A stretch of 36,793 bases of DNA from Caulobacterales bacterium 32-69-10 (GCA_002280485.1 NCED01000030.1:1-36793); one strand, 5' to 3'; shown: positions 1 to 10,072, counted from the first letter of the stretch. Numbers and translations: made by a program. The notes: a model not told the origin generated them from the letters alone.

Positions 1-957
<957 letters not shown>

Positions 958-960
958 AGG

Positions 961-2046
961 CTAGAACCCGCTCAGCAGGACGGTGATCTCGCTTTCGCGG
1001 CTGACGCCCAGCTTGGCGAAGATGGCCTGCAGCTGGGACTTGACCGTCCCGGGCGACACGCCCCGGGCGGCGGCGATGCGGTCGCGCTGCATTCCCCTGG
1101 CGATCATGAGCGTGACGTCGGCCTCGGCCAGGGTCAGGCCGAAAGCGCTCATCAGCTCCTCCGCCGATGGCGGGCGTGGCCGCCGCTTCACCGTCAGCAT
1201 GACCCGTGGACGGAACAGCATAGACCAGGGTTGGGCCGGAAGGGCGGCGACCTCGACGGCCAAGGGCTTGCCGGCCCGGTCACGGATAACGACCGTCTGA
1301 ACACCCTGATCAGGCAGTTCGGCCGCGCGCCTGGTTGCGGCAGCCAGCGCTTCGGTGTCGGCGTCGCGGAACGCGGTCAGCCGGCCGCGCTTCAGGCGCA
1401 GCGGCCCGTCCGGGCCGACCAGCCCCTCGGCGCCTGGCGTCAGTCCGCGCACCTGGCCGCCATAGTCGCAGAGAAACGCGCAGACGGAGATCGCGTCCAG
1501 GGCGCCGAGCGCGAACTGCGTACCCTGCTCATCCACCATCCGGCGCAGGCGCACCGCGTCGAGCACATGCGGCGCCAGGCGCCGGAAGGTCCGCATCTGC
1601 TCATCGGTGGGGGCGCCTTGCGCGGCCGACCGCAAGGTCGCCAGGCCCACCATCCCCGCTGCTGACCGGTGCAGAACGGCCAGGGCGCCCTGGCCGATGT
1701 CGTAGCGCCGGCAAGCCTCGCCGTACTTTGGGAACGCGCGGGTCAGTTCGTCGGACGCGTAGTCGAAGGCGGCGACGGCCTCCAAAGGCTGGGACGCGAG
1801 GCCGGCGCGGACGCGCGGGTTGAGGGACGGGTCCGCCCTCACCTCTTCATCCAGGTCGACCCACAGCTGCGGGTCGATATTGCTGGTCCATTCGAACACG
1901 ACGCGGCCCGGCTTCACGCCGATGAGATCGCCGCTCCTGGACCCCGTCGCCTGGGCGAAGGCGTCGAGGGCTGTGATCCAACTCGATCCGTCGAGCGCCG
2001 CGGCGCGGAACAGTTCGATCACACGCTCGTCGACGGTCCTGCCCAT
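961..2046 (-). CDS. LuxR-family HTH transcriptional regulator
   Basis: Predicted DNA-binding regulator of 361 residues. The last ~65 residues form a LuxR/GerE helix-turn-helix: a 'LTLAEADVTLMIARG' helix, 'ARGVSPGTVKSQLQAIFAKLGVSRESE' recognition region and a terminal helix. The first ~290 residues contain no sensor domain I can name; this arrangement (long N-terminal part, C-terminal HTH) is common in Caulobacterales. I chose the ATG at 2046 because GGGGGAG lies about 6 nt upstream; an in-frame start 33 bp further upstream lacks such a site. It converges on pobA and diverges from the RTX gene, with which it shares a 182-bp upstream region. The ligand and targets are unknown; control of the RTX gene is a positional guess. 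Confidence 0.85.
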   Translation of the reverse strand: MGRTVDERVIELFRAAALDGSSWITALDAFAQATGSRSGDLIGVKPGRVVFEWTSNIDPQLWVDLDEEVRADPSLNPRVRAGLASQPLEAVAAFDYASDELTRAFPKYGEACRRYDIGQGALAVLHRSAAGMVGLATLRSAAQGAPTDEQMRTFRRLAPHVLDAVRLRRMVDEQGTQFALGALDAISVCAFLCDYGGQVRGLTPGAEGLVGPDGPLRLKRGRLTAFRDADTEALAAATRRAAELPDQGVQTVVIRDRAGKPLAVEVAALPAQPWSMLFRPRVMLTVKRRPRPPSAEELMSAFGLTLAEADVTLMIARGMQRDRIAAARGVSPGTVKSQLQAIFAKLGVSRESEITVLLSGF

Positions 2047-2228
2047 GCCGCTCCCCCCCGGGACACGCCATTCACACACAAGCCTGACGCTGAGGCCACC
2101 CCCCGGCGTCTCCCGTTTGGGAGATGAAGCGGGTCTGGAGGGGTGAGAGGGTCTAACGCGGCTCAGCCGCCTTCCAGCGCCGAACCTCAGAAGTCCGAGC
2201 GCGCCTAATCGAGAGGAGTGTTCCCGAG
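2047..2228. promoter_or_regulatory. Divergent intergenic region with palindrome
   Basis: 182-bp region between the start codons of the LuxR-type regulator and the RTX gene, so it should hold both promoters. It contains the perfect inverted repeat TCTCCC-GTTT-GGGAGA at 2109-2124, extended by one further G-T and one C-G pair, which could be an operator or an mRNA hairpin. I could not fix -10/-35 elements. A Shine-Dalgarno-like GAGAGGAG lies at about 2212-2219, before the ATG at 2229. Confidence 0.35.
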
Positions 2229-3174
2229 ATGACCAGGTTCGTCGGCTCGGCTTCGAGCGCCATGCAACTGTTCAGCGTCGCTCAATTCGAAACGCCGGGC
2301 GCCTTCGCCATAGCGACCAGCACTCACATGAAGGTCGTCCACAGCAACGGCGTATCCGAAGAATACATGGGGAGCGGTTTCGTCACGTCCGGGGGCGAAG
2401 TCTCCGCAGGCACGATCACCGCCATGCGCCAATCCAATTCGGCGGGCGTCATCTTCGACATCACGGAGTTCTCCTTGTCGGCGACGACCTTCGCCGATTG
2501 GGTCGGGAGCGGAAACGGCCTTCGCAGACACCTTGCTCGGGTTCGGCGGCGCCGACTCCATCTCCGGCGGCGACGGCTTCGACATGATCGATGGCCATGC
2601 CGGAAACGACACCATCGACGCGAGCGGAGGGAACGACACCGTCCGCGGCTTCGAGGACAACGACGTCATCAACGGCGGCGTCGGCAATGACGACGTCAAC
2701 GGCAATATGGGCGAGGACACCGTGCGGGGCGGGCTGAACACCGACATCGTCCGCGGCGGCCAGGGGAACGACCTCGTCTACGGAGACGACGGCGACGACA
2801 TCCACGTCAACGGCAACATCGGGGACGACGTGGTCTATGGCGGCGACGGCAATGACAGCGTCTTCGGCGGTCAGGGCAGCGACACCCTGTACGGCGATTT
2901 TGGCGTCGACCGCCTCTCCGGCGACCTGGGCAACGACATACTGTTCGGCGGCGAAAGCGCGGACCGCTTCGTGATCCTGGCCGGCGGCGGGGTCGATTGG
3001 GTCGGCGACTTCAGCGCCGCGGAAGGCGACCGCATCCAGCTCGTCCCAGGCGCGGCCTATACGGTGGAGAATGTCGGCGGCCAGGCCTTCATCGGCCTGG
3101 GGGGCGGCCACGGCATCGGCCTGACCGGCGTCGCCTTCGCCAGCTTCACCGCCGACTGGGTGGTGTTCGCCTAG
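2229..3174 (+). pseudogene. RTX hemolysin-type calcium-binding protein, frameshifted
   Basis: Secreted-type repeat protein. The N-terminal ~95 residues read in one frame (start ATG 2229, purine-rich ribosome site upstream) and then, near 2505-2515, the coding signal moves to the +1 frame, which continues to the stop at 3172-3174. The second part carries about ten glycine/aspartate nonapeptides of GGxGxDxUx type (2540-2950), the calcium-binding parallel beta-roll of RTX proteins, followed by the ~75-residue C-terminal domain usual for type I secretion substrates ('DRFVILAGG...DWVGDFS'). Skipping one base in 'GGAGCGGAAACG' (2506-2517) restores a continuous ~314-residue protein. Either the gene is broken, or the base is a sequencing/assembly error, or the slip is programmed; the sequence alone does not decide. 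No type I secretion genes are in the window. Confidence 0.75.
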
Positions 3175-3192
3175 GCCGCGGCAGGCAGACAG

Positions 3193-3218
3193 CGGCGGGA
3201 GGATCGCGCCTCCCGCCG
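3193..3218. terminator. Hairpin between convergent genes
   Basis: A 10-bp perfect GC-rich stem, CGGCGGGAGG / CCTCCCGCCG, with a 6-nt loop, 18 bp after the RTX stop and 9 bp before the stop of the convergent RMD1-like gene. It fits a bidirectional terminator although no clear T-run follows on either strand. Confidence 0.6.
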
Positions 3219-3227
3219 ATCAGGATT

Positions 3228-4034
3228 CTAACCCTGGGCCATCTGGAACAGGGTGAGGGCGATCTCGGCGAGGATCAGCAGGACGATGATCGCCTCCAGC
3301 CGCAAGGAGCGCTGGGTGTCGATGAGATCGGTCAGGACGGTGACGGTCTCGCCGATCAGTTCGAGCTTGTGGGCCAGGGTCTCGGCGCGCTCGATCAGCT
3401 CGTATTCGTCTTCCAGCCGGGCGTAGAGGCGCTCGAGGTCCGGCCGGTCCCAGAGGATGTCGGGCTTTTCGCGCACCGCCACCCGTTCGGCGACGCGCTG
3501 CTTGACCAGCAGGCCCGACCCGATCAGCCGGATCATGGTTCGCCGTCCGCCCGGGCTGTGGCCGGTGTCGGCCAGGCGCCGGGCCCAGGGCTCGACCGTG
3601 TCGAACACCTTGGCCACCTGCCGTTCGTCCTGGGCCAGGGCGGCGCTCTTGGCCAGGGCGTCGGCGACGACCAACAGCTTTTCGGGCGCCAGCGCCCCGA
3701 TCCGCACCACCCCGTCGGCGCCCACGCCGGCGTCCTGGTCGTCCCGCGCCGCCAGCTGGATGATCTCTTCCTCCCGCTCGGTCAGCAGGCCCTGAACCCG
3801 CGGCAGGATGCCCCGCAGCACCTCGTCCTCGGCGATGGAGTTCAGGCCGATCATCACGACCACGCCATAGCGGAAGACCACCACGAAGCCGTCCGAGACG
3901 CTGAAGGCCAGGGGCGTCGCGGAGATGGCGTCGCTACGCTCCAGTCCCGACGTGTCGATCCGTTCACCGACCACGAGGGCGCGGGCGGTGAGGATCGGAG
4001 CTGTCGTGGACACGATCGGCGGAAGAGGAGCCAT
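3228..4034 (-). CDS. RMD1/DUF155-family membrane-anchored protein
   Basis: 268-residue protein resembling the RMD1/DUF155 family (yeast Rmd1, mitochondrial RMND1 and bacterial homologues), whose biochemical role in bacteria is not established. Seen: the central 'FSVSDGFVVVFRYGVVVMIGL' segment typical of the family, a charged helical middle ('LARLYARLEDEYELIERAETLAHK' region) and one C-terminal transmembrane helix ('LEAIIVLLILAEIALTLF'), placing it as a tail-anchored inner-membrane protein. The ATG at 4034 is preferred over an in-frame TTG at 4091 because the latter overlaps the hairpin behind pckG. It is transcribed in the same direction as pckG, 78 bp downstream, but a terminator-like hairpin separates them. 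Confidence 0.8.
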   Translation of the reverse strand: MAPLPPIVSTTAPILTARALVVGERIDTSGLERSDAISATPLAFSVSDGFVVVFRYGVVVMIGLNSIAEDEVLRGILPRVQGLLTEREEEIIQLAARDDQDAGVGADGVVRIGALAPEKLLVVADALAKSAALAQDERQVAKVFDTVEPWARRLADTGHSPGGRRTMIRLIGSGLLVKQRVAERVAVREKPDILWDRPDLERLYARLEDEYELIERAETLAHKLELIGETVTVLTDLIDTQRSLRLEAIIVLLILAEIALTLFQMAQG

Positions 4035-4062
4035 GGCGCCACCGGAGCACAGAATCGGAAAC

Positions 4063-4086
4063 GGCGGGAGACTTTCGCCTCCCGCC
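4063..4086 (-). terminator. Terminator-like hairpin after pckG
   Basis: An 8-bp perfect stem, GGCGGGAG / CTCCCGCC, with an 8-nt loop, 27 bp after the pckG stop; on the minus strand it is followed by GTTTCC. The stem is nearly identical to that of the hairpin at 3193-3218, suggesting a common terminator form in this genome. Confidence 0.55.
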
Positions 4087-4112
4087 GCCAATTGTCACCT
4101 TGATCGAAAGGC

Positions 4113-5996
4113 CTAGACCCCCGCGGTGGCCCGAGGGGATTCGACCACCTTGGCGGTTTCGCCGTGGACCGGGGCCGGGGCGGCTTCAAGGCGCCGGATC
4201 AGGGCCTCGTGCTCTTCCCACAGCTCGGGCGGCAGGCGGTCGCCGAACTTCTCGTAGGCGGCGGGGATCAGCGACGCCTCTTCCTTCCACACCGACCGGT
4301 CGACCGAAAGCAGCAGGAACAGCTGGTGCTCGGTCAGGCCCAGGCCCTCGACATCCAGGCTCTCGCGGGTCGGCAGGTAGCCGATCGGGGTCTCCTGGGC
4401 GGCGGCCTTGCCTTCGAGGCGCTCGACGATCCACTTCAGCACGCGGCTGTTCTCGCCATAGCCCGGCCAAAGGAACTTGCCGTGCATGTCCTTGCGGAAC
4501 CAGTTGACGAAGAAGATCTTCGGCAGCTTGGCGCCGTCCTTCTTGCCCATCTTCAACCAGTGGCCGAAGTAGTCGGCCATGTTGTAGCCGCAGAAGGGCA
4601 GCATCGCGAACGGGTCGCGGCGCAGTTCGCCCACCTTGTTCTCGGCCGCGGCCGTGCCCTCGGAGGCCACGTTGGAGGCCAGGAAGACGCCGTGCTGCCA
4701 GTCGAAGGCTTCGGTCACCAGCGGCACCGCGGTGGCCCGGCGGCCGCCGAACAGGATGGCGGAGATCGGCACGCCCTCAGGGTCTTCCCACTCCGGCGCG
4801 ATGATCGGCACCTGGCCGGCCGGCACGGTGAAGCGGGCGTTGGGGTGCGCGGCCGGCTCCGGGCTGTCCGGGGTCCAGGAACGGCCCTTCCAGTCGGTCA
4901 GATGGGCCGGCGGGGTGTCGGTCAGGCCTTCCCACCACACGTCGCCATCGTCGGTCAGGGCGACGTTGGTGAAGACGCTGTTGGCGAAGAGGGAGTCGAT
5001 GGCGTTCTTGTTGGTCACCACGCCGGTGCCCGGGGCCACGCCGAACAGGCCGTACTCGGGGTTGATGGCGTACAGCCGGCCGTCCTCGCCGTAACGCATC
5101 CAGCAGATGTCGTCGCCGATGGTCTCGGCCTTCCAGCCGGGCAGGGTCGGCTGCAGCATGGCCATGTTGGTCTTGCCGCAGGCCGAAGGGAAGGCGGCGG
5201 CGATGAAGTGCGACACGCCTTCCGGCGAGGTCAGCTTCAGGATGAGCATGTGCTCGGCCAGCCAGCCCTCGTCCCTGGCCATCACCGAGGCGATGCGCAG
5301 GGCGTAGCACTTCTTGCCGAGGAGGGCGTTGCCGCCGTAGCCCGAGCCGAACGACCAGATCTCGCGGGTCTCGGGATAGTGGACGATGTACTTGTTCTCG
5401 TTGCAGGGCCAGGCCACGTCCGCCTGGCCGGCCTCGAGCGGCGCGCCCAGGGTGTGGACCGCGGGTACGAAGAAGCCGTCCTCGCCGAGGGCGTCCAGGG
5501 CGGCCTTGCCCATGCGGGTCATGGTGCGCATCGAGATGGCGACGTAGCCGCTGTCGGTGATCTCGACGCCGAGGGCGGAGATCTTCGAACCGATCGGCCC
5601 CATGCAGAAGGGGACGACATACATGGTGCGGCCGCGCATGGCCCCCTTGAACAGACCGCCCAGGGTCTGGCGCATCTCGGCCGGCGGGGCCCAGTTGTTG
5701 GTCGGGCCGGCGTCATCCTTGCTCTCGGAGCAGATGAAGGTCCGGCTCTCGACGCGGGCGACGTCACGAGGGTCGGACGCGGCGTAGTAGGAGTTGGGTC
5801 GCTTGGCGGGATTGAGCGGTTTCAGGGTCCCCTTCTCGACCAGTTCCTTGCAGAGCCGGTCGTACTCCTCCTCGGAACCGTCGCACCAGTAGACGCGGTC
5901 AGGCTGCGTCAGCTCCGCCATTTCACGCACCCAGGCGAGGAGCTTGGCGTGCTTGGTCGGGGCCTGGTCGAGGCCGGGGATGGTGGCGTTGGACAA
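4113..5996 (-). CDS. pckG: Phosphoenolpyruvate carboxykinase (GTP)
   Basis: Cytosolic enzyme that converts oxaloacetate and GTP to PEP, GDP and CO2, the entry step of gluconeogenesis. Length (627 residues) and motifs match the GTP-type family rather than the ATP-type: kinase loop '[12 protein letters not shown]' holding the reactive cysteine and P-loop lysine, '[14 protein letters not shown]', '[12 protein letters not shown]', 'NWFRKD' and '[13 protein letters not shown]'. Two starts are possible: GTG at 6011 and TTG at 5996. I chose the TTG because AGGAG lies exactly 7 nt before it (inside the longer version), whereas the GTG has no obvious ribosome site. A small hypothetical gene lies upstream on the same strand, separated by about 150 bp that should hold the pckG promoter. 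Confidence 0.96.
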   Translation of the reverse strand: MSNATIPGLDQAPTKHAKLLAWVREMAELTQPDRVYWCDGSEEEYDRLCKELVEKGTLKPLNPAKRPNSYYAASDPRDVARVESRTFICSESKDDAGPTNNWAPPAEMRQTLGGLFKGAMRGRTMYVVPFCMGPIGSKISALGVEITDSGYVAISMRTMTRMGKAALDALGEDGFFVPAVHTLGAPLEAGQADVAWPCNENKYIVHYPETREIWSFGSGYGGNALLGKKCYALRIASVMARDEGWLAEHMLILKLTSPEGVSHFIAAAFPSACGKTNMAMLQPTLPGWKAETIGDDICWMRYGEDGRLYAINPEYGLFGVAPGTGVVTNKNAIDSLFANSVFTNVALTDDGDVWWEGLTDTPPAHLTDWKGRSWTPDSPEPAAHPNARFTVPAGQVPIIAPEWEDPEGVPISAILFGGRRATAVPLVTEAFDWQHGVFLASNVASEGTAAAENKVGELRRDPFAMLPFCGYNMADYFGHWLKMGKKDGAKLPKIFFVNWFRKDMHGKFLWPGYGENSRVLKWIVERLEGKAAAQETPIGYLPTRESLDVEGLGLTEHQLFLLLSVDRSVWKEEASLIPAAYEKFGDRLPPELWEEHEALIRRLEAAPAPVHGETAKVVESPRATAGV

Positions 5997-6147
5997 CAGC
6001 GATCTCCTCACGCATCACAATCGGGGAGACGCACGCGCGCGAAACCCCTCCGGTCCAAGTCTACCGGTGCGGTCGAAAGGTCGGTTGGTAGACGCCCCGA
6101 GCCTTCTGAGCAAGAGTGGACGCTTCGCACGCGAGGCGCGTATCGCC

Positions 6148-6369
6148 TCAGCAAGGGCCCGCGGAGCCCTCGTCGAGGTCGATCCGGAAGCAGGCCTGCC
6201 TGCCAGTTTCGCACTCGACCACGGTTACCGAAACCTCTCCGTCCACGGAATCGGGCAGCCACCGCTCGACGAAGAGCAGGGCCGCTTCCAGGGGCGTGGA
6301 GGCGTCGGGCATCGGATGGGCATGGGCGCGAGTGTCGCCCGTGGCGTGGGCGATGAACGGGACGGACAT
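6148..6369 (-). CDS. Small conserved hypothetical protein
   Basis: 73-residue protein, start ATG 6369 with GGAG about 8 nt upstream. The composition (acidic, 'LEAALLFVERWLPD', 'VSVTVVECETGRQACFRIDL') looks like a folded alpha/beta domain rather than chance reading frame, and resembles a small uncharacterised alphaproteobacterial family that I recall as DUF5961; that assignment is tentative. No signal peptide or membrane helix. It lies upstream of pckG on the same strand and diverges from the cyclophilin gene. Function unknown. Confidence 0.6.
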   Translation of the reverse strand: MSVPFIAHATGDTRAHAHPMPDASTPLEAALLFVERWLPDSVDGEVSVTVVECETGRQACFRIDLDEGSAGPC

Positions 6370-6487
6370 GGGCGGCTCCAAGGTCTGTCCGATCGTAACG
6401 TGAGTCCGGCCAAAAGGATTCACTAGACGGCGCCTTGTCCTCGCAGAGGATTTTCGGCTCTCTGCGGCCTGCCCACGAGGACCGCCC

Positions 6488-7249
6488 ATGCTCACCGCCC
6501 TCTTCGCCGCCGCCGTGGCGGTCCAGGCCCCTGCCCCGGCCCCCGTGGCCGAGTGGGCTCCCCTCGATCCGGCCAACACCCTGGTCGTGGACACGACCAA
6601 GGGCCGCTACGTCGTCGAACTGCGGCCGGACATCGCGCCGGGCCACGTGGCGCGGATGAAGGCCCTGTCGCGCCGCGGCTACTACAACACGGCTCAGTTC
6701 TACCGGGTCATCAAAGGCTTCATGGCCCAGACCGGCAAGCGGCGCGCCCCGACCCAGCCCAACCTGAAGGCTGAGTTCACCTTCGCCCTGACCCCGGTCA
6801 TGGCCTTCACACCCGCCGGAGCCGCGAACCAAGGCTTCATCGGGGCGACGCCGGTGCAGATCGATCCGGCGACCGGGCGCGGCTTCGGGCTCTTCTGTCC
6901 GGGGACCGCCTCGACCGCCCACGGGGACGATCCGAACACCGGCAACGACCAGGTCTTCTTCATGCGCGGGCGGGGCGGGCCGACGATCGAATCGCACTTC
7001 ACCGCCTGGGGGCGGGTGATCCAGGGCCAGGACGTCATCGATGCGATCCAGGACGGCGAGCCGCCGCCGAAACCAGACAGCATCACCCGTATGCGGGTCA
7101 TGGCCGACATGCCGGCGGCCGAGCGCCCGAACCTGCAGGTGATGGACACCCGCGGCCCGGCCTTTCAGGCCCTGGTCGCCGAGACGGTCAAGGAAAAAGG
7201 CCCCAACTTCCACCCCTGCGACGTCGCCGTGCCGGTGAAGGCGGACTAG
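6488..7249 (+). CDS. Cyclophilin-type peptidyl-prolyl cis-trans isomerase, probably exported
   Basis: Predicted proline isomerase that assists protein folding. 253 residues. The cyclophilin core starts near residue 33 ('NTLVVDTTKGRYVVELRPDIAPGHV') and contains the signature 'FYRVIKGFMAQTG' with the catalytic Arg/Phe positions, later 'GNDQVFFMR' and 'FTAWGRVIQGQDVIDAI'. The N-terminus is a short hydrophobic alanine-rich stretch followed by Pro/Ala, consistent with export to the periplasm, though it lacks the usual basic N-region, so localisation is uncertain. There is an insertion of about 45 residues around residues 95-150 compared with small bacterial cyclophilins. Start ATG 6488 has GAGG 7 nt upstream. 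It ends 13 bp from the convergent SDR gene. Confidence 0.88.
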   Translation: MLTALFAAAVAVQAPAPAPVAEWAPLDPANTLVVDTTKGRYVVELRPDIAPGHVARMKALSRRGYYNTAQFYRVIKGFMAQTGKRRAPTQPNLKAEFTFALTPVMAFTPAGAANQGFIGATPVQIDPATGRGFGLFCPGTASTAHGDDPNTGNDQVFFMRGRGGPTIESHFTAWGRVIQGQDVIDAIQDGEPPPKPDSITRMRVMADMPAAERPNLQVMDTRGPAFQALVAETVKEKGPNFHPCDVAVPVKAD

Positions 7250-7262
7250 GGACGCTCGCCCC

Positions 7263-8087
7263 TCAGATCAGCAGTCCCCCGCCGGCCACCAGCACCTGGC
7301 CGGAGATGTAGTCGCTCTCGGGGATGCACAGGAGGTAGACCGCGCCGGCGGCCTCCTCCGGCGTGCCGGGGCGGCCGAGCGGGATGGCCATCCGCATCAT
7401 CTGCTGCAGGTGCGGCTGGATGCCCACCGCCACTGTCTTGCCGCCGACGTCGATGGTGGCCCCGTCCGCCTCTATGGCCCGGGTCAGGCGGGTCTCGATC
7501 CAGCCGAAGGCGACGCAGTTCACATTCACGGCGTAGCGGCCCCATTCCTTGGCGAGCGTCCGGGTCATGCCGACCAGGGCCGCCTTGGCCGAGGCGTAGC
7601 CGACCTGGCCGGCGTTGCCGTAAAGCCCGGAGATCGAGGAGATGTTGACCACCTTGCGGTGCACCGGCGCCCCGACGGCGGCCTCGGCCTTGGCGAGGCG
7701 GCGGATCGGCGCGGCGGCGGCGCGCAGGATGCGGAACGGCGCGCTCACGTGCACGTCGAGCATGGCCTGGAACTGGTCGTCGCCGGTGTTCTGGATCACC
7801 GCGTCCCAGGTGTAGCCGGCGTTGTTGACGACGATGTCGAGCCCGCCGAAGCGCTCCATCGCCGCGGCCACGAATCGGTCGCCGAAATCCGGGGCCGTGA
7901 CGTCGCCGGGAACGGCGAGGGCCTCGCCGCCCAGGGCCACGATTTCGGCCGCCACCGCCTCGGCCGGCTCTGCGTCGAGGTCGTTCAGCACGACACGGGC
8001 GCCCTCACCCGCAAGTTTCAGGGCCACAGCCCGGCCGATGCCGCGCCCGCCGCCCGAGACCAGGGCCGTCTTGCCTGCCAGCTTCAT
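7263..8087 (-). CDS. SDR-family NAD(P)-dependent oxidoreductase
   Basis: 274-residue classical short-chain dehydrogenase/reductase. Seen: cofactor loop SGGGRGIG (residues 11-18), D-x-D after the second strand ('LNDLDAE', favouring NAD(H)), NNAG, catalytic Ser in 'NISSISG', and YASAK with catalytic Tyr and Lys. The last residues ('SDYISGQVLVAGGGLLI') are family-typical. It has an insertion near residues 125-145 ('AKAEAAVGAPVHRK') often seen in FabG-like dehydrogenases acting on acyl-CoA or steroid-like substrates. The substrate cannot be told from sequence. Start ATG 8087 follows GGAG. It stands alone between convergent and same-strand genes. Confidence 0.9.
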   Translation of the reverse strand: MKLAGKTALVSGGGRGIGRAVALKLAGEGARVVLNDLDAEPAEAVAAEIVALGGEALAVPGDVTAPDFGDRFVAAAMERFGGLDIVVNNAGYTWDAVIQNTGDDQFQAMLDVHVSAPFRILRAAAAPIRRLAKAEAAVGAPVHRKVVNISSISGLYGNAGQVGYASAKAALVGMTRTLAKEWGRYAVNVNCVAFGWIETRLTRAIEADGATIDVGGKTVAVGIQPHLQQMMRMAIPLGRPGTPEEAAGAVYLLCIPESDYISGQVLVAGGGLLI

Positions 8088-8160
8088 GGGCGCTCCGAAA
8101 CCTCGACCTTAACCGTATCCCTTAGCGGCCACTTAAGCGCGCAGGGTGTTCCCTCGTCGG

Positions 8161-8226
8161 GTCGGCCGCCGTGGTTGCCCGCCCCTCAAGGTCGCGTCGC
8201 CAGACGCCCCGCCCACGGCGGCCGAC
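8161..8226 (-). terminator. Long inverted repeat after the TPR/oxygenase gene
   Basis: Perfect 14-bp arms (GTCGGCCGCCGTGG at 8161-8174 and its complement at 8213-8226) separated by 38 bp, 22 bp downstream of the stop of the TPR gene. It could end that transcript or protect its 3' end. There is no T-run, and the long GC-rich loop is unusual for a simple intrinsic terminator. Confidence 0.4.
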
Positions 8227-8248
8227 GCCCTTTCCTATCCGACCAGCC

Positions 8249-10072
8249 CTATCGGCCCGGGACCACGTCGAAGGCCAGGGTCAGGCGCGTCTCTTCGCCG
8301 GAGAAGGGCACGGTGCCGTGCCACATGTAAGACGGGAACAGCACCAGCTTGCCGGGCGCCGGCTTGACGAAGTGCTCGGCCTCCAGCGCCGGCCTGGTGG
8401 GCGCGCCGGGTTGGCCGAACTTGATCCAGCCCTCCTGGCCATTCTGATCCACCGCCTTGGGCAGCTCGACATAGAAGGCCGAAGACAGCCAGCCGTCGGG
8501 ATGGATGTGGTCGGCGTGGAAGCCGTCGGGCGCAAGGCGCACCGACCACGCCCCCTTGACCCTGTAGTCCTGCTGATTGCGGGCCCGCAGCGGGTCGCGG
8601 CCCTTGCCGAGGCCGGACATGTAGGCGCGGATCGGGGCCTGGACGGCGCGGAAGAAGGCCTGGATCACCGGGTCGGCGGACAGCGCCAGATTCTGCTCGG
8701 TCTGGGTGCCGTTGCGCAAGGACTGGTCGAGGGGGTCGCCGCGCATGGCGTGCATACCCTTCAAGGTGGCGGCGAGGTCGGCCAGATAGGCCTCCAGGCT
8801 GGACCACCCGTCCGGCGCCTCGATGATGAAGTCGCGGACCATGGCGTCGTAGTCGTAGAGGCCCTGGTAGCGCGCATCGCCGAGCAGCCGCCACGACAGG
8901 GCCTGCAGCGAGATGAACTGCTGGTCGAAGGGATGGGCCGCCAGGAGCTGGCCGGCGATCTGCGAGGCCCGCTCAGGCTGGCCCGCGGCCAGGGACGTCT
9001 CGGCCAGGAGGGCGCGGATGCGCGCCACCTCGGGGGCCAAGGCGGCGGCCCGCTCGGCATGCGCCAGCCCCGCCTCGATCTGTTTCGCATAGACCGCGGC
9101 GGTGGCCGCGGCGGCCTGGATCAGGGGGTCGTCGGGCAGCTGGCGAGCCGCGTCGGCGAGGATCTCGTACGCTTGCTCCGGCTTGCCGGCGCGGGTCAGC
9201 ATCTTGGCCTTCAGCGCGATCAGCATCGGAGTCGAGCGCTGGCGCAGCACCGAGTCCAGGGGCGTCGACGCCTTTTCCGGATCGGCGGTCCGGGTCCACA
9301 GCAGGTCGGCCAGGGCCTGGTGCGCCATGGGGTCGAAGGGATCGAAGGTGAGCGCCTTGCGGTAGGCGGCGTCGGCCTCGTCCAGCCGGCCGAGGTCCTG
9401 CTGGGCCCGGCCCAGCACGGTCAGCACGGCGGGGTGGTCGCCGATGGCCTCGTGGGCGCGGCGGGCGACGGCCGCGGCGTCTTCGTAGCGGCCGAGGTCG
9501 CGCAGCAGGCCGACCATCTCCAGCAGGGCGCGTCGGCTGCCCGCCGCGACCGACCGCTCCAGGCAGGCAAGGGCCTCCTCCAGGCGGCCGGCCTGGCGCA
9601 GGGCCTCGGCGTGCAGATCCAGCACCGGCGGCGGGGCCTCGGCGCCGGCCACGACGGGGGTGGTGAGCTGCAGGGCTTCGGCGGCGCGCGACTGGTTGAT
9701 CAGCAGATCGGCCAGCCCCCGCACCGCGGGGATGTAGAGACGGTCGAGGGCGAGGGCGTTGCGGAAAGCCTTCTCCGCGTCCCCCGCCCGGCCGGCGCGA
9801 TTGAACACCTCGGCCAGGCTGACATGGACCGCGGGGCGCTTCTTATCGGCGCCGAGCGAAGCCTTCATCGCCTGCTCCGCCCCGTTCAGATCGCCCAGGG
9901 CGAGCAGGCACAGGCCGAGCAGGTGCTGGGCCGGCGCCGAGCGCGGCTCGGCCTGGATCACCGGCTGCAGCAGGCTCACGGCCTCGGCCGCGCGGTTGGC
10001 CTCATAGGCGGCGCGGGCGGCGTTGAACCGCTGGCCGAGGGCGAATTGATTGGACTGGGTGACTGTGACCAT
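8249..10072 (-). CDS. TPR-repeat protein with C-terminal 2OG-Fe(II) oxygenase domain
   Basis: 607-residue protein. Residues ~1-400 are a run of tetratricopeptide-type helical hairpins (alanine/leucine-rich, e.g. 'AEAVSLLQPVIQAEPRSAPAQHLLGLCLLALGD' spacing), a protein-interaction scaffold. The last ~105 residues match the putative 2OG-Fe(II) oxygenase family (Pfam 2OG-FeII_Oxy_5 type): an HxD-like 'FHADHIHPDGWLSSAFY' segment, a distal histidine in 'FPSYMWHGTVPF', and an Arg in 'ETRLTLAFD' suited to bind 2-oxoglutarate. The domain pair is known in alpha- and gammaproteobacteria but the substrate is not; protein or peptide hydroxylation is a reasonable guess. Start ATG 10072 has only a weak ribosome site. 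Single gene with its own 3' hairpin. Confidence 0.85.
   Translation of the reverse strand: MVTVTQSNQFALGQRFNAARAAYEANRAAEAVSLLQPVIQAEPRSAPAQHLLGLCLLALGDLNGAEQAMKASLGADKKRPAVHVSLAEVFNRAGRAGDAEKAFRNALALDRLYIPAVRGLADLLINQSRAAEALQLTTPVVAGAEAPPPVLDLHAEALRQAGRLEEALACLERSVAAGSRRALLEMVGLLRDLGRYEDAAAVARRAHEAIGDHPAVLTVLGRAQQDLGRLDEADAAYRKALTFDPFDPMAHQALADLLWTRTADPEKASTPLDSVLRQRSTPMLIALKAKMLTRAGKPEQAYEILADAARQLPDDPLIQAAAATAAVYAKQIEAGLAHAERAAALAPEVARIRALLAETSLAAGQPERASQIAGQLLAAHPFDQQFISLQALSWRLLGDARYQGLYDYDAMVRDFIIEAPDGWSSLEAYLADLAATLKGMHAMRGDPLDQSLRNGTQTEQNLALSADPVIQAFFRAVQAPIRAYMSGLGKGRDPLRARNQQDYRVKGAWSVRLAPDGFHADHIHPDGWLSSAFYVELPKAVDQNGQEGWIKFGQPGAPTRPALEAEHFVKPAPGKLVLFPSYMWHGTVPFSGEETRLTLAFDVVPGR

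Noticed and set aside
4164..6356. Long plus-strand open frame (about 730 codons) opposite pckG
   Set aside because: It is antisense to a clear PEP carboxykinase and has a Gly/Ala/Arg/His-rich composition with no domain; in 70% GC DNA such antisense frames stay open by chance.
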